From contig JAFLCE010000001.1 in assembly GCA_017303655.1 (NCBI GenBank), forward strand, positions 62,001 through 126,000: a stretch of DNA of 64,000 nt, written 5' to 3'. The notes beneath the pieces are model-generated. The model ran no database searches. It saw only the letters and a list, made by a program, of their open reading frames with translations, and had not been told where the DNA came from. This DNA comes from Anaerolineae bacterium (lineage in GTDB: Bacteria; Chloroflexota; Anaerolineae; Anaerolineales; Villigracilaceae). A program made the translations under genes and the position numbers. The stretch's first letter is position 1. Every line of letters starts with the position of its first letter. This document shows positions 34,664-43,657 of this stretch, one piece after another.

Positions 34664-36229
34664 TTATTTCCATACTTTATCCACCGCGTCATAACTTCCC
34701 ACGCGCAAGTCCGTTTTCATCTTTACCAACTTATGCTTCTCCACTCGTTCCGACGGCGTGCGCGGAAGGTCATCGGCATACTCAATAAATCTCGGCACTT
34801 TGAAATATGCCAACTGCTCGCGCGCATAATCCAAAATGGATTCGGGCGAAGCGTTCTCTTTTGTGTACCCATCCTTCAACACGATATACGCCTTCACTTC
34901 TTCGCCGCGCAATTCATCAGGGACAGGCACCACCGCCGCCACTTTCACCATAGGATGTTCCATCAGCACACCTTCCACTTCCACCGATGAAATATTTTCG
35001 CCCGCGCGTCGGATCGTATCTTTCAAACGTGCCTTCCAATGGAAATATCCCTTCTCGTCTTTCGTCACCAGGTCGCCTGTATGCAGCCAGCCATTTTTCA
35101 TGACCTCCGCTGTCGCTTCGGGTTTGTTCCAGTAGCCCGTCATCATCGGTTCACCGCGCAGGATCAATTCACCCACACTGCCCTCAGGCACATCGTTTCC
35201 ATTCGTATCCACCACTCTCGCTTCTTTTGTCGCAATCGGTCTACCCATCGCGCCCGTGCCTACAGAAAAACCATCATCAAACGGCACGATCAAATCCACG
35301 CCCGTTTCGGTCATCCCAAATGCTTCACGCCATGGCACGCCCCAACGACGTTCAAATTCCGCATGGAACTTCGGATGTATCCCCGAACACAAAATCACAC
35401 GCAAATTATGTCCGCGTTCCAGCGTAGGGTCTTCGGTCATCTTCAACAAAAAGAATGGCATGGTGCCGATCAAATACAACACAGTCACATTATGTCGAAT
35501 CACTTCGCCCCAAAAATGCGATGGCGAGAAGCGCGGCAGAATCACCAACGGCGCGCCGCCGATCAAACTTGCCACCGTATTCCATTGCGGATCCATGTAA
35601 TAGAACGGCTGCGCCGTCAAGTTGCATTCGGCGGGCGTCAGCTCAAAATAATCCGCCGCAATCTGCCCAATGCCCAGCCAATATTTCTGCTGCAACATAC
35701 AACCCTTCGGAAAACCTGTCGTGCCAGATGTATATTGGATGTTGACCAAATCCTCGCCTGAGACATTGGATGACTCGAACGAGTCAGACGACTCATCCAC
35801 CAAACGCCTCCAATCGGACTTTGAGCCTGATTCAGTCACGATCAGCGTTTCCTTCACTGACGGCAAGTGCGCGCGCACGCGATTCCATTGCTCCAGATAA
35901 TTTTCGTGGACGACGAAGAATCCCGCCTGCGAATCATCGAGTGTGTACGTCAGGTCATGGTCATGGTAGTTGATGTTGACAGGCACAATGACCGCGCCCA
36001 ACTTCGCCAGCGCAAACCAGACGATGGGGAAATCCACGCCGTTGGGCAGCATCACTGCCACACGTTCGCCTTTCGTCACACCGATGGACTTCAACGCACT
36101 CGCAGTCTTGTTCGCCAGCTTGTTGACTTCCGCAAACGAAAGCGGCTTGTCTTCAAAAATAAATAGCGGATTCTCTCCAAACCGCTCCGCCGCACTCTCC
36201 ACCAAATGACCCAGACTCTTCCACTCCAT
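34664..36229 (-). CDS. AMP-forming acyl-CoA synthetase
   Basis: 521 residues, ANL superfamily. Seen: VNIQYTSGTTGFPKGCMLQQ (AMP-binding P-loop), REAFGMTETGVDLIVPFDDG, GWLHTGDLVTKDEKGYFHWKARLKDTIRRAGENISSVEVE and the C-terminal region VPRFIEYADDLPRTPSERVEKHKL with the catalytic lysine. The active-site wording is near CaiC-like and cyclohexane-carboxylate-type ligases, but the substrate is open. ATG 36229 follows AAAGGAGA; the frame opens 15 codons earlier inside a hairpin. Last gene of the ten-gene operon; the enoyl-CoA hydratase could act on its product. Confidence 0.88.
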   Translation of the reverse strand: MEWKSLGHLVESAAERFGENPLFIFEDKPLSFAEVNKLANKTASALKSIGVTKGERVAVMLPNGVDFPIVWFALAKLGAVIVPVNINYHDHDLTYTLDDSQAGFFVVHENYLEQWNRVRAHLPSVKETLIVTESGSKSDWRRLVDESSDSFESSNVSGEDLVNIQYTSGTTGFPKGCMLQQKYWLGIGQIAADYFELTPAECNLTAQPFYYMDPQWNTVASLIGGAPLVILPRFSPSHFWGEVIRHNVTVLYLIGTMPFFLLKMTEDPTLERGHNLRVILCSGIHPKFHAEFERRWGVPWREAFGMTETGVDLIVPFDDGFSVGTGAMGRPIATKEARVVDTNGNDVPEGSVGELILRGEPMMTGYWNKPEATAEVMKNGWLHTGDLVTKDEKGYFHWKARLKDTIRRAGENISSVEVEGVLMEHPMVKVAAVVPVPDELRGEEVKAYIVLKDGYTKENASPESILDYAREQLAYFKVPRFIEYADDLPRTPSERVEKHKLVKMKTDLRVGSYDAVDKVWK

Positions 36230-36269
36230 ACGCGATTCTCCTTTGGGTAATTTCTCAACCACGAAGGAG

Positions 36270-36320
36270 CACAAAGGGTCACAAAGTAAAAACCTTTGTG
36301 TACCTTTGTGACCCTTTGTG
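36270..36320. repeat. 17-bp perfect hairpin CACAAAGGGTCACAAAG between TetR and ligase genes
   Basis: Perfect 17-bp arms (36270-36286 and 36304-36320) around TAAAAACCTTTGTGTAC. It begins right after the TetR stop codon on the minus strand and ends about 30 bases before the ligase ribosome site. Low-complexity CACAAAG words recur. Could be a partial terminator that lowers expression of the last gene. Confidence 0.7.
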
Positions 36321-36321
36321 G

Positions 36322-36945
36322 TTAGGCTTTCTTCACTCGCTTCACAAATATCTCACTCAACTCACTGCTGGCTTCCTGCAAATTGACAGCCTTCGGGTCG
36401 AATACCCATTGCAACATGATCCCATCAATTGCACCTTGAATAATAGACGCCATGCTTTGCTCATCGAATTTCGCAAATTCCTTCTGCTCCACGCCAATGC
36501 GGAATATCTTCTTGAGATGAGCGCGGCATGGGTCATAAGCGGAATCGCTAAATGCTTTCTTTTCTTCAGGCGAAGTAAAACTGCCCCACAGATCCACCAA
36601 CGCCACGAACTGTGAACGATTCTGCGAGATGTACTCGAAACTGGATTCGATATACACGCGCAGTTTGGCACTGCCCTTCGTTTCTTCTTCAACACGTCCA
36701 CGAATGTAGGCACCCTGTCGATTCAAAATCGTATGAATGGCAGACGTGATGAGGTCATGCTTGCCGTTGAAGTGATAAGCGATCAACCCCTTGGTGATTC
36801 CTAAACTCTTGGCGATCTCGGCAAAGGAAGTTTGGGTATAGCCATGCTCTGCAATCGTCTGCAACGCCGCGTCAATGATCTGCTTACGGCGGGCTACTTC
36901 GATAAAGGTCTTCTTTTCTTCTACAGGTTTACTTTTGGCTGGCAT
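36322..36945 (-). CDS. TetR/AcrR family transcriptional regulator
   Basis: 207 residues. Helix-turn-helix near residues 20-65: RKQIIDAALQTIAEHGYTQTSFAEIAKSLGITKGLIAYHFNGKHDLI. The C-terminal ligand domain is helical and poorly conserved, as usual; it resembles BetI-like members. AAAGGATAG precedes the ATG. It is the ninth gene of the operon whose promoter carries a TTGAAC-N4-GTTCAA palindrome at 46032, so it probably represses its own operon and is released by an acyl-CoA or amine intermediate (inference). Confidence 0.9.
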   Translation of the reverse strand: MPAKSKPVEEKKTFIEVARRKQIIDAALQTIAEHGYTQTSFAEIAKSLGITKGLIAYHFNGKHDLITSAIHTILNRQGAYIRGRVEEETKGSAKLRVYIESSFEYISQNRSQFVALVDLWGSFTSPEEKKAFSDSAYDPCRAHLKKIFRIGVEQKEFAKFDEQSMASIIQGAIDGIMLQWVFDPKAVNLQEASSELSEIFVKRVKKA

Positions 36946-36958
36946 AGTTTCTATCCTT

Positions 36959-38146
36959 TCACCATTCCACCATGAGTTTGGGTACGGCGCGAAATTCGTG
37001 TCCGTATGGCGCGGAAGGGTGAGTTGATTTTAAATGTAAATGCGGCAATCGCTCGAACAGAACGCGTAAACCGATCTCGCCTTCCAAACGCGCCAGAGAC
37101 GCGCCGAGGCAGTGATGTCGTCCGCGGGCAAATGCCAGATGGTGAGAAGCATTCACTCGGTGGATATCGAAGCGGTCGGGGTCGGGGAAAAATTCACCGT
37201 CGCGGTTGGCGGCTCCCAACATGCATTGAACGGTATCACCCACTGCAAAATCCACGCCTCGGACGGTGATGGGCTGGGTCACATGGCGGGTGGCGGTTTG
37301 CACAGGAGATTCCCAACGCAGGGTTTCTTCCACAGCGGACTTCATCAACTTGGCAGGATCACGTTTCACTTCGTCAAATTGATCGGGGTGATTGAGCAAT
37401 GCCCAAACCGTATTTGAGAACATGGCGGCGGTGGTTTCCAACCCGCCAAAGATGATGACGAAAATATTCGAGACGATCTCTCGTTCGCTCAAGTCCGTGT
37501 TCGGGGCATGGACGAGATGACTGAGCAACGAGTCATCAGGTTCGGCACGCAAGCGTGCGATGTGCTCTGCGAGTTGACTACCAAAATCTTTCGCCGTTTG
37601 TTGACCGCGCTCCCGCACTGCAGGGTCATGGCGGAAGTTGCTCAATGCGGCCGCGAAGTCATCGTACCAGTGACGCAGTTGAGTAAAGTCCACGATGGGG
37701 ACGCCGAGCGAAGCCGTGACGGCATATAACGCCATCGGGTCAGAGAAGGATTTGACCAAGTCCGTTTCTTTGTCCGCGATAAATCTATCGATCAGTTCAT
37801 TTACTTTTTGTTCGATGAAAGCAGACGATGACGCTCGTACTGCCTTGGGTACATACACTCCCGCGAACGGACTTCTCATCCGCTGGTGCAGTTCCCCTTC
37901 GGCAGACAACATCATCGTGCCAAAAGTGTCATCGAGAAGTGAATGTGGCGATTGCACGGTGAAGGCTTCGGCATTATCCAGCACTGCAACGACATCATCA
38001 CGCCGAAGCACATACCAAAGATTAACTTCGGGGACCCAGGTGACAGGTTCACGGTCAAGTAAGAGGCGGTAGTGCGGGTAAGGGTCAATGCTCAATGAGT
38101 CGAGAGTCAAAGTTGAGCCGAGAGGGAAGCGGGAGGTGTCAGCCAT
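36959..38146 (-). CDS. Cytochrome P450
   Basis: 395 residues, soluble bacterial type. Seen: I-helix VIIFGGLETTAAMFSN (oxygen-activating Thr), the E-x-x-R pair in AVEETLRWESPV and the heme-ligand loop LAFARGRHHCLGASLARLEG with the thiolate Cys. It hydroxylates an organic substrate with electrons from a ferredoxin/reductase pair, for which no gene is in view. AGGGAGGG precedes the start, which overlaps the URO-D-fold gene by eight bases. Confidence 0.94.
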   Translation of the reverse strand: MADTSRFPLGSTLTLDSLSIDPYPHYRLLLDREPVTWVPEVNLWYVLRRDDVVAVLDNAEAFTVQSPHSLLDDTFGTMMLSAEGELHQRMRSPFAGVYVPKAVRASSSAFIEQKVNELIDRFIADKETDLVKSFSDPMALYAVTASLGVPIVDFTQLRHWYDDFAAALSNFRHDPAVRERGQQTAKDFGSQLAEHIARLRAEPDDSLLSHLVHAPNTDLSEREIVSNIFVIIFGGLETTAAMFSNTVWALLNHPDQFDEVKRDPAKLMKSAVEETLRWESPVQTATRHVTQPITVRGVDFAVGDTVQCMLGAANRDGEFFPDPDRFDIHRVNASHHLAFARGRHHCLGASLARLEGEIGLRVLFERLPHLHLKSTHPSAPYGHEFRAVPKLMVEW

Positions 38147-39119
38147 CGAGCCCTCCCTGACAGCGAAAATATTCGCGCAAGGCTACGAGATTCATCCCAG
38201 GGTAAATGCTGTTGCAAGACGAGATCATGTATCCACTTGCGCCACCCTGCTCGTAACTGCGTTTCACATCAGCGCGGATGAGTTCGATGTTTGGTTCGAA
38301 GAACAGATTGATATCCACGTTGCCGATCAGGATCAGTTTGTCGCCATATTGGGTTTTTACTTCATCCAACTTGTTGCCAGATAGGGTTTCGAGCCCATGT
38401 ACGCCAGCAAAGCCAGCTTCCACAGCGAATGGCAACAGCTTATCCATCTTGCCATCGCTATGCCAGATGACGGGCACAGAAAGTTCACGCACCACGCGCT
38501 GATGATAAGGAAGCACCAACTCGCGCCACATCTGCGGCGAAATCATCGACCCACCACGATGAGCAGCGTCATCGCCCATCACGATCAACTCTGCGCCGAG
38601 TTCTGCTGCGCGTTTGTATATTTCAATGCACCAATCGGTGCGCGCTTCCATCACGGCACGGACAAAAGACATGTCCTTCTTGAACATGCGGAACATATTC
38701 TCCATGCCCATTGCCATATACGTTCCCATGAATGGACCGATATGCGTGCCGAAGAAAAGACAGAGGTGTGGATAATTCGTCCGAATGTCAGCGACCCGCT
38801 TCACGTCGAAGAAATGATCTGCATAACTCAATGATGGTGTGTACTTCTTGAGGTCATCCGCTGTTTGAACGGCACCGTAAAAATACATCCCCTTTTTCCA
38901 GACACGCCCGAATTCATCCACGCCATCTTTCCAGGCGTTGCTTTCGCTCGGCGTTCGCGACGGCATGAGAATTCCATCCTGCCCCAACTCGGCGTAGGCG
39001 CGATAGGGGTCAGTGACGCCGAGTTCATCGAACATGCCATCGATCCAAACCTCGAAGCGCGGAACACGGTCTGGAGTTTTTCCTTCAAGCACAGCGTGGA
39101 CTAATTCGCGTGGGTTCAT
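38139..39119 (-). CDS. Uroporphyrinogen decarboxylase-fold protein (MtaA-like methyltransferase?)
   Basis: 326 residues, TIM barrel of the URO-D family (REL...VPRFEVWIDG start, GDDAAHRGGSMISPQMWRELVLPYHQ, VIWHSDGKMDKLLPFAVEAGFAGVHGLE). The heme-pathway arginines and the FAGAPFT-like motif of true HemE are absent, and the HSDG...GVHGLE wording is that of the paralogues that handle methyl-corrinoid or act as demethylases. No corrinoid protein gene is adjacent, so function is unassigned. Start overlaps the agmatinase-like stop (ATGA). Confidence 0.8.
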   Translation of the reverse strand: MNPRELVHAVLEGKTPDRVPRFEVWIDGMFDELGVTDPYRAYAELGQDGILMPSRTPSESNAWKDGVDEFGRVWKKGMYFYGAVQTADDLKKYTPSLSYADHFFDVKRVADIRTNYPHLCLFFGTHIGPFMGTYMAMGMENMFRMFKKDMSFVRAVMEARTDWCIEIYKRAAELGAELIVMGDDAAHRGGSMISPQMWRELVLPYHQRVVRELSVPVIWHSDGKMDKLLPFAVEAGFAGVHGLETLSGNKLDEVKTQYGDKLILIGNVDINLFFEPNIELIRADVKRSYEQGGASGYMISSCNSIYPGMNLVALREYFRCQGGLDG

Positions 39120-39931
39120 AACATTTTCGCGACGATCTCTTTGAACACTTTCGCCGCCACCATTTCAGTGATATCCGAAATATCTTGTGTTGGATTTAAT
39201 TCCACCACATCCGCACCGATGATGTTTGCATTGAGCGATTGAATAACGCTCAACGCTTCACGGGTCGAAAGCCCGCCAGGTTCGCGGTGGGATATGCCAG
39301 GCGCAAAAGCGGGGTCGAGACAATCCATGTCGAAGGTGATATAAAGCGGCGAGTCAAATTTCAAATCGAAGACATCGCGCCAGCGTTGCATGGTCAGCAC
39401 TTCCACGCCAAAGCGTTTGGCTTGCTCGCGTTGATGTCCGTTGATGGTGCGAATGCCTACTTGCACGAGCCGCTTCGCCAAACCCGTTTCCATGATCCGC
39501 GCAAAGGGGCTGGCGTGTGAATGCGGATTGCCTTCAAAGTCATCATAGAGATCAGGGTGCGCGTCGAAGTGCAGGATGGTGAGATTGGGATGATGTATCG
39601 CCGCCGCCTTTACCAGCGGATAAGTGACGGAGTGGTCGCCGCCAAATGCCATGACCTTCAAGCCCGCTTCATATAACTTACCCGCGGCTTGCTCGGTCTC
39701 TATCGGCATTCTCTCCGCTGAAGGATTGATGTCGCCCATGTCTGCGAAGAGTCCATCCGCGCCGAGATAGGTCTCGTTCTCCGTCCACAAGTTAGATGAG
39801 TCACAGAAGAACGCTTCACGAATCCGCTGCGGAGCCAACGCCGAGCCACGTTTATAGGATGAGTTTTCGTCAAACGCCACGCCGAACAAGCCGATTTTTG
39901 CGGGAGAGGGGAAGGGAGGGAAGGTGGGCAT
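39116..39931 (-). CDS. Ureohydrolase (agmatinase/arginase family)
   Basis: 271 residues. Binuclear manganese ligands are visible: GGDHSVTYP (His), LHFDAHPDLYDDF (Asp, His, Asp) and ITFDMDCLDPAFAPG (two Asp). The family hydrolyses a guanidino group to urea plus an amine; agmatinase-like sequences also include guanidinobutyrase and others. AAAGGAA precedes the ATG. In an operon with a peptidase, epimerase and acyl-CoA enzymes the substrate may be an unusual guanidino compound. Confidence 0.88.
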   Translation of the reverse strand: MPTFPPFPSPAKIGLFGVAFDENSSYKRGSALAPQRIREAFFCDSSNLWTENETYLGADGLFADMGDINPSAERMPIETEQAAGKLYEAGLKVMAFGGDHSVTYPLVKAAAIHHPNLTILHFDAHPDLYDDFEGNPHSHASPFARIMETGLAKRLVQVGIRTINGHQREQAKRFGVEVLTMQRWRDVFDLKFDSPLYITFDMDCLDPAFAPGISHREPGGLSTREALSVIQSLNANIIGADVVELNPTQDISDITEMVAAKVFKEIVAKML

Positions 39932-39963
39932 AAGTTCCTTTTTGTAAATAGTAAATGGTAATT

Positions 39964-40001
39964 AGAGATTGGTAATTACTATTTACCAATTACCAATCTC
40001 T
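39964..40001. repeat. 14-bp hairpin AGAGATTGGTAATT overlapping the epimerase stop
   Basis: Perfect arms at 39964-39977 and 39988-40001 around CTATTTACCA-type spacer. On the minus strand the upstream arm encodes the last epimerase residues (RLVIGK) and the stop lies in the loop. Similar TTACCAAT words recur at 39946-39962 and in the leader at 62716-62725. Confidence 0.7.
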
Positions 40002-41088
40002 TACTCTTCTCTATCCACTCAGGGCTCACATCCGCGCCGTGACCGTGAGCGTCTGTCAGCGTGACGGTGCCGTTGGCTTGGAAGTCCACGCCGCCGATGG
40101 AGGGTTCTTCGGTAAAGTGGAAGGGAGAGTCGAGGTCGTGCAGGGCAATGTTCGGGCAGGCGCAGATCAGGTGCGCGCCCGCGCTGACTCCGATAAGCGA
40201 CTCGGACATGCCGCCGAGCATACATTTGATCCCCGCCGCTTCGCCAATGGCGTTGATTTTCACCGCACCATGAATACCTGCGGACTTGGCGAGTTTGATG
40301 TTGAAATAGTCCACTGCACCGAGCGAGGCGAGGCGGAAAGCGTCATGAGCGTCGAAGATGGATTCATCCGCCATGATGGCGATGGGGCTGCGCTCGCGGA
40401 CTCGCTTCAAGCCTTCGATATTCCAATACGGCAGCGGCTGTTCGCAGACTTCGATTTCATATTCTGCCAGTACGGTGAGAATATTGATGGCAGTGATCTC
40501 ATCCCAGGCTTGATTCGCGTCGAGCCGCATGGGAACGCTACTGCCAACAGTTTCACGAATAGCGCGAATCCGTGCGAGGTCTTCATTACGTCCCGTGCCG
40601 ACCTTGACCTTCAATGCCTTCACTCCGTTCTCAACGTGCTGTTTCGCAGTTTTCGCCATTTTGTCGGGCGAGTCAATGCCAATGGTGCGGTTGGAGAACA
40701 GGACTTTTCTCTCGCCGCCAAGCAAAGCGTAAAGCGGAAGTTCCGCATGTTTGGCAAGCAAGTCATAGAGCGCGAGGTCATACGCACAGCGGATGGCGGG
40801 ATTCTTGAGCATATAGCGTTCAAGTTCTGTGAGACGTGCTTCGATCTCCAGCGGATTTTTCCCAATCAAAATCTTCGCGTAAAGTTTTGCCGCTTCGAAA
40901 GCAGTCTCTGGCGCTTCGCCTGTCACAAAGCGCGGCGGGCAGCCTTCGCCCACACCCACCAACCCGTCACTATCGTGGACGCGCACAACAATGTTGTGAG
41001 CGCTATCTATGACCGCCAATGCAATCTTGAACGGGTGCGGGTATGGGATGTTGAGGTCGATGATTTCGATTTTGGTGATAGTTGGCAT
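39979..41088 (-). CDS. Dipeptide epimerase (enolase superfamily)
   Basis: 369 residues, mandelate racemase/muconate-lactonising fold, L-Ala-D/L-Glu epimerase branch. Acid-base lysines: KALKVKVGTG (K-x-K) and FNIKLAKSAG; metal ligands: MRLDANQAWD, VCEQPLP and IMADESIFD. The reaction interconverts the configuration of the second residue of dipeptides, as in murein peptide recycling. ATG 41088 follows GGAAAA; eleven extra codons upstream come from a repetitive stretch. It fits with the nearby aminopeptidase-like gene and PepD. Confidence 0.88.
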   Translation of the reverse strand: MPTITKIEIIDLNIPYPHPFKIALAVIDSAHNIVVRVHDSDGLVGVGEGCPPRFVTGEAPETAFEAAKLYAKILIGKNPLEIEARLTELERYMLKNPAIRCAYDLALYDLLAKHAELPLYALLGGERKVLFSNRTIGIDSPDKMAKTAKQHVENGVKALKVKVGTGRNEDLARIRAIRETVGSSVPMRLDANQAWDEITAINILTVLAEYEIEVCEQPLPYWNIEGLKRVRERSPIAIMADESIFDAHDAFRLASLGAVDYFNIKLAKSAGIHGAVKINAIGEAAGIKCMLGGMSESLIGVSAGAHLICACPNIALHDLDSPFHFTEEPSIGGVDFQANGTVTLTDAHGHGADVSPEWIEKSKRLVIGK

Positions 41089-41121
41089 GGTGAGTTTTCC
41101 GTATGGTTGGGCGTTCTGCAT

Positions 41122-41170
41122 TTACTTGTGTACGTGTGTACCTGTATACAAGTAAACAAGTACACACGTA
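41122..41170. repeat. Intergenic inverted repeats TTACTTGT / ACAAGTAA and TACGTGTGTAC / GTACACACGTA
   Basis: Two interlocking perfect inverted repeats (8 bp at 41122-41129/41148-41155 and 11 bp at 41131-41141/41160-41170) fill the gap between the enoyl-CoA hydratase stop and the epimerase leader. They are mutually exclusive as hairpins. Confidence 0.65.
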
Positions 41171-41183
41171 GATACTTTGCCTA

Positions 41184-41972
41184 CTACCTTCCTTTATACA
41201 CAGGCGTGCGTTTTTCCAAAAATGCCATCACTCCTTCGCGCATGTCTTCGCTGGCGAAGCATTCGAGGGTGCCTTCGGTTTCGAGTTGCATGACGTCTTC
41301 AAGGTTGAGGTCATAGGATTGTTGCAGCACTTCTTTTATCAGCCGCACAGAGATGGGCGCGTTCGACGCAAGCGTGCGGGCGATGTCCATGCCTTCTTGC
41401 AAAATGGATTCAGCCGATGTCACTTTCGTGACCAAGCCCATCTCGTAAGCAGACTGCGCTGAAATTCTTTCGCCCGTCATCATCACATGCGCGGCGCGTC
41501 CCATACCGATTAGTCTCGGCAGGCGATGCATGACTCCGTTGGTTTCGAAAATTCCGCGCTTCACTTCGGCGAATTGAAAATACGCGCTCTCCGCCGCAAT
41601 GCGAATGTCGCTCGCAATCGCAATCTCCGCGCCGACGCCGACAGCCACGCCATTGATGGCGGAAATAATCGGCTTGCGCAAATTCACCATGCGGCGCGTG
41701 AGTTCCTGCATTTCGTCCAACTCGGCGCGCGCTTGCTCTGCCACCGTCGAGCCGTCGAAAAGGTGCGACAGTTCTTCAAGATCAATGCCTGCCGAGAACG
41801 CGCGTCCATTGCCCGTGATGAGCGCGGCACGAATCGAGTCATCGTTTGCAATCGTATCGAGCATGTCAAGTAATTGCTGGAACATGCTGCGCTTGAACGC
41901 ATTCAACACGTCAGGTCGGTTGAAGGTGATAACGGCTATGTTTTCTTGGGATTGGAAAAGGATATCTGTCAT
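41184..41972 (-). CDS. Enoyl-CoA hydratase/isomerase family protein
   Basis: 262 residues, crotonase fold. Oxyanion-hole segments: AALITGNGRAFSAGIDLEEL and KPIISAINGVAVGVGAEIAIASDIRIAAESA; catalytic region GIFETNGVMHRLPRLIGMGRA, where the usual glutamate pair is only partly kept. It acts on a CoA thioester, fitting the ligase at the operon end. ATG overlaps the preceding stop (ATGA). Confidence 0.9.
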   Translation of the reverse strand: MTDILFQSQENIAVITFNRPDVLNAFKRSMFQQLLDMLDTIANDDSIRAALITGNGRAFSAGIDLEELSHLFDGSTVAEQARAELDEMQELTRRMVNLRKPIISAINGVAVGVGAEIAIASDIRIAAESAYFQFAEVKRGIFETNGVMHRLPRLIGMGRAAHVMMTGERISAQSAYEMGLVTKVTSAESILQEGMDIARTLASNAPISVRLIKEVLQQSYDLNLEDVMQLETEGTLECFASEDMREGVMAFLEKRTPVYKGR

Positions 41973-43657
41973 TTGATCGGAATCTCGATGAAGGAAGCTT
42001 GGTCTCCGCCAATCATAATCTCCACGTTCGGACTACCCGTGATCGGGATTCTGGCAAAGGTGTCTTTGTCTGTGCCTGAAATGGATACTCGTACCTTCCA
42101 CCCGCGGCGAATCAGCGCCGAGATGGGATTCAACCCGAAGGTGATTTCTGCTACTTCGCCAGGGATGAGCGGCATGGCATCGGCACGTTTGAAGGAATGA
42201 TAGGGAGCGAATTGTTTATACGGCGGCGTGTCCGTTGAAACTTTGCGATGGATGGCGCGCAGCATTCCTTCGGTGAGATAGTGCACGTTGTCTTGCTCGT
42301 CAATCGCTTCGAGATAGACGAAGAAGTTGCCATCATCGTGCGTGGATTTGACGAACAACGTCACGATGGGATAGCCTGTGATTTCGGTATCCTGTTCAAG
42401 CGGCGCGGATGTGTACGAGAGTTGTCCTTTGATGGGCGCATACTTTACAGGTCGCTGGTCGAGTTCAGTTTGCCAGCGGTTGTTGAGTCCTGTTGAGGCG
42501 TTGAAATCTGTCTGGTAGTGGTCAACAGGCTGGGGCGGGGGAAGAAGCGAGGAGAGTCCGCTTTGGGGTTGGAAAAAGAATCGGGTGTTGGAAAAATCCG
42601 CAGGTGGAAACTCAAGCGTCGATTTCCATTCATTTTCAAAGATGGTGAAGTAATGCAACTCGCGGGTCGTGGGTGGATTATCGAAGAAGCGTAAAGATTC
42701 TTTCATCTGCGCGAGCAATGGAAATGGATTTTCCTTCGCGCCGATGTGTTGGGTTGCGCCGTGATTCCACGCGCCGATGACGGCTCGCTGCGGGCGCGGA
42801 TTGTTTGTGAAGCGATGGATGACCGCGTTCGCGGTGGCGGCGTCGAACCAACTGCCCCAATGGTCGAGCGCGTGCGTGGTGGGGCGGGTGAACATGCTGA
42901 TGTCATCCATGCGGATGTTGAGTTCAGGGTCGAGGTCATCGCGGAAGGTGATGTGACGCAGCGCGGAATCAACTTGCTGGTTGGTGTGTTTGGGAATTGG
43001 ATTGTTCCCGACAGGCTTGACACCTTTGACAAGAATCTTTTCAAGCACGCTCATGTTTTTTGGAAGTTGATTGGCGTCGAGTGCGCGGTTGTAATCTGCC
43101 CATTGCGTGAGCATGAACTCGTTGGGCACGCCGCCAGGGAAAGCGATGTCGGTATAAACATCGTACTCGTTGAAGCGCACGAGCGCGGAAGTGACGGCGG
43201 AATGTCCGCACGCGCCGAGCATTTCGGCGGTGGTGGCTTGGTACGAATTGCCGAAGCCGCCGACTTGCCCATTGCTCCACGGTTGCTGTGTGACCCATTC
43301 GGTTAAGTCGTACAGGTCGGTTAGGTCTGCGGCTGACCACGGGTGCGGATGATTGCCTTCCGACGCGCCTGTGCCGCGCATGTCAATGCGGAGGACGGCG
43401 TAACCAAAGGCGGTGAAAAAATTGCGAGCGGAATCGGGGAGCGAGAGAAACCACGAGAAGGGAGCTTTGAGTTGTTGCGCGCGCCAATAGCGCGTGGCGG
43501 CGAAGAGTGCAGGGATTTTGGTTTCGGGGTTTAGTCCACGCGGGAGGTAAAGGTCAACGGCGAGACGAGTCCCATCGCGCATGGGGATGTACAAAGTCTG
43601 CTCGGTGGAGCCTTTGTATGAAGGAGGGCGGAGGGGATTGGAGGAAGGGAAGGTCAT
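41969..43657 (-). CDS. CocE/NonD family hydrolase (X-Pro dipeptidyl-peptidase S15-like)
   Basis: 562 residues. N-terminal alpha/beta-hydrolase: MRDGTRLAVDLYLPRG, VLRIDMRGTGASEG, WSNGQVGGFGNSYQATTAEML with nucleophile Ser in GNSYQ. C-terminal jelly-roll domain of the PepX type from about residue 360 (QLSYTSAPLEQDTEITGYPIVTLFV). Family members cleave acyl esters or X-Pro peptides. No signal peptide, so it works in the cytoplasm. Its start overlaps the stop of the upstream alpha/beta hydrolase. Confidence 0.88.
   Translation of the reverse strand: MTFPSSNPLRPPSYKGSTEQTLYIPMRDGTRLAVDLYLPRGLNPETKIPALFAATRYWRAQQLKAPFSWFLSLPDSARNFFTAFGYAVLRIDMRGTGASEGNHPHPWSAADLTDLYDLTEWVTQQPWSNGQVGGFGNSYQATTAEMLGACGHSAVTSALVRFNEYDVYTDIAFPGGVPNEFMLTQWADYNRALDANQLPKNMSVLEKILVKGVKPVGNNPIPKHTNQQVDSALRHITFRDDLDPELNIRMDDISMFTRPTTHALDHWGSWFDAATANAVIHRFTNNPRPQRAVIGAWNHGATQHIGAKENPFPLLAQMKESLRFFDNPPTTRELHYFTIFENEWKSTLEFPPADFSNTRFFFQPQSGLSSLLPPPQPVDHYQTDFNASTGLNNRWQTELDQRPVKYAPIKGQLSYTSAPLEQDTEITGYPIVTLFVKSTHDDGNFFVYLEAIDEQDNVHYLTEGMLRAIHRKVSTDTPPYKQFAPYHSFKRADAMPLIPGEVAEITFGLNPISALIRRGWKVRVSISGTDKDTFARIPITGSPNVEIMIGGDQASFIEIPIK

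Noticed and set aside
35039-35761. 240-codon + strand frame rich in His and Arg
   Set aside because: Antisense to the acyl-CoA ligase; low-complexity composition typical of shadow frames.
40039-41316. Long open frame (425 codons) on the + strand
   Set aside because: It lies fully antisense to the dipeptide epimerase gene and its leader; no recognisable motif, while the minus strand has all catalytic residues.
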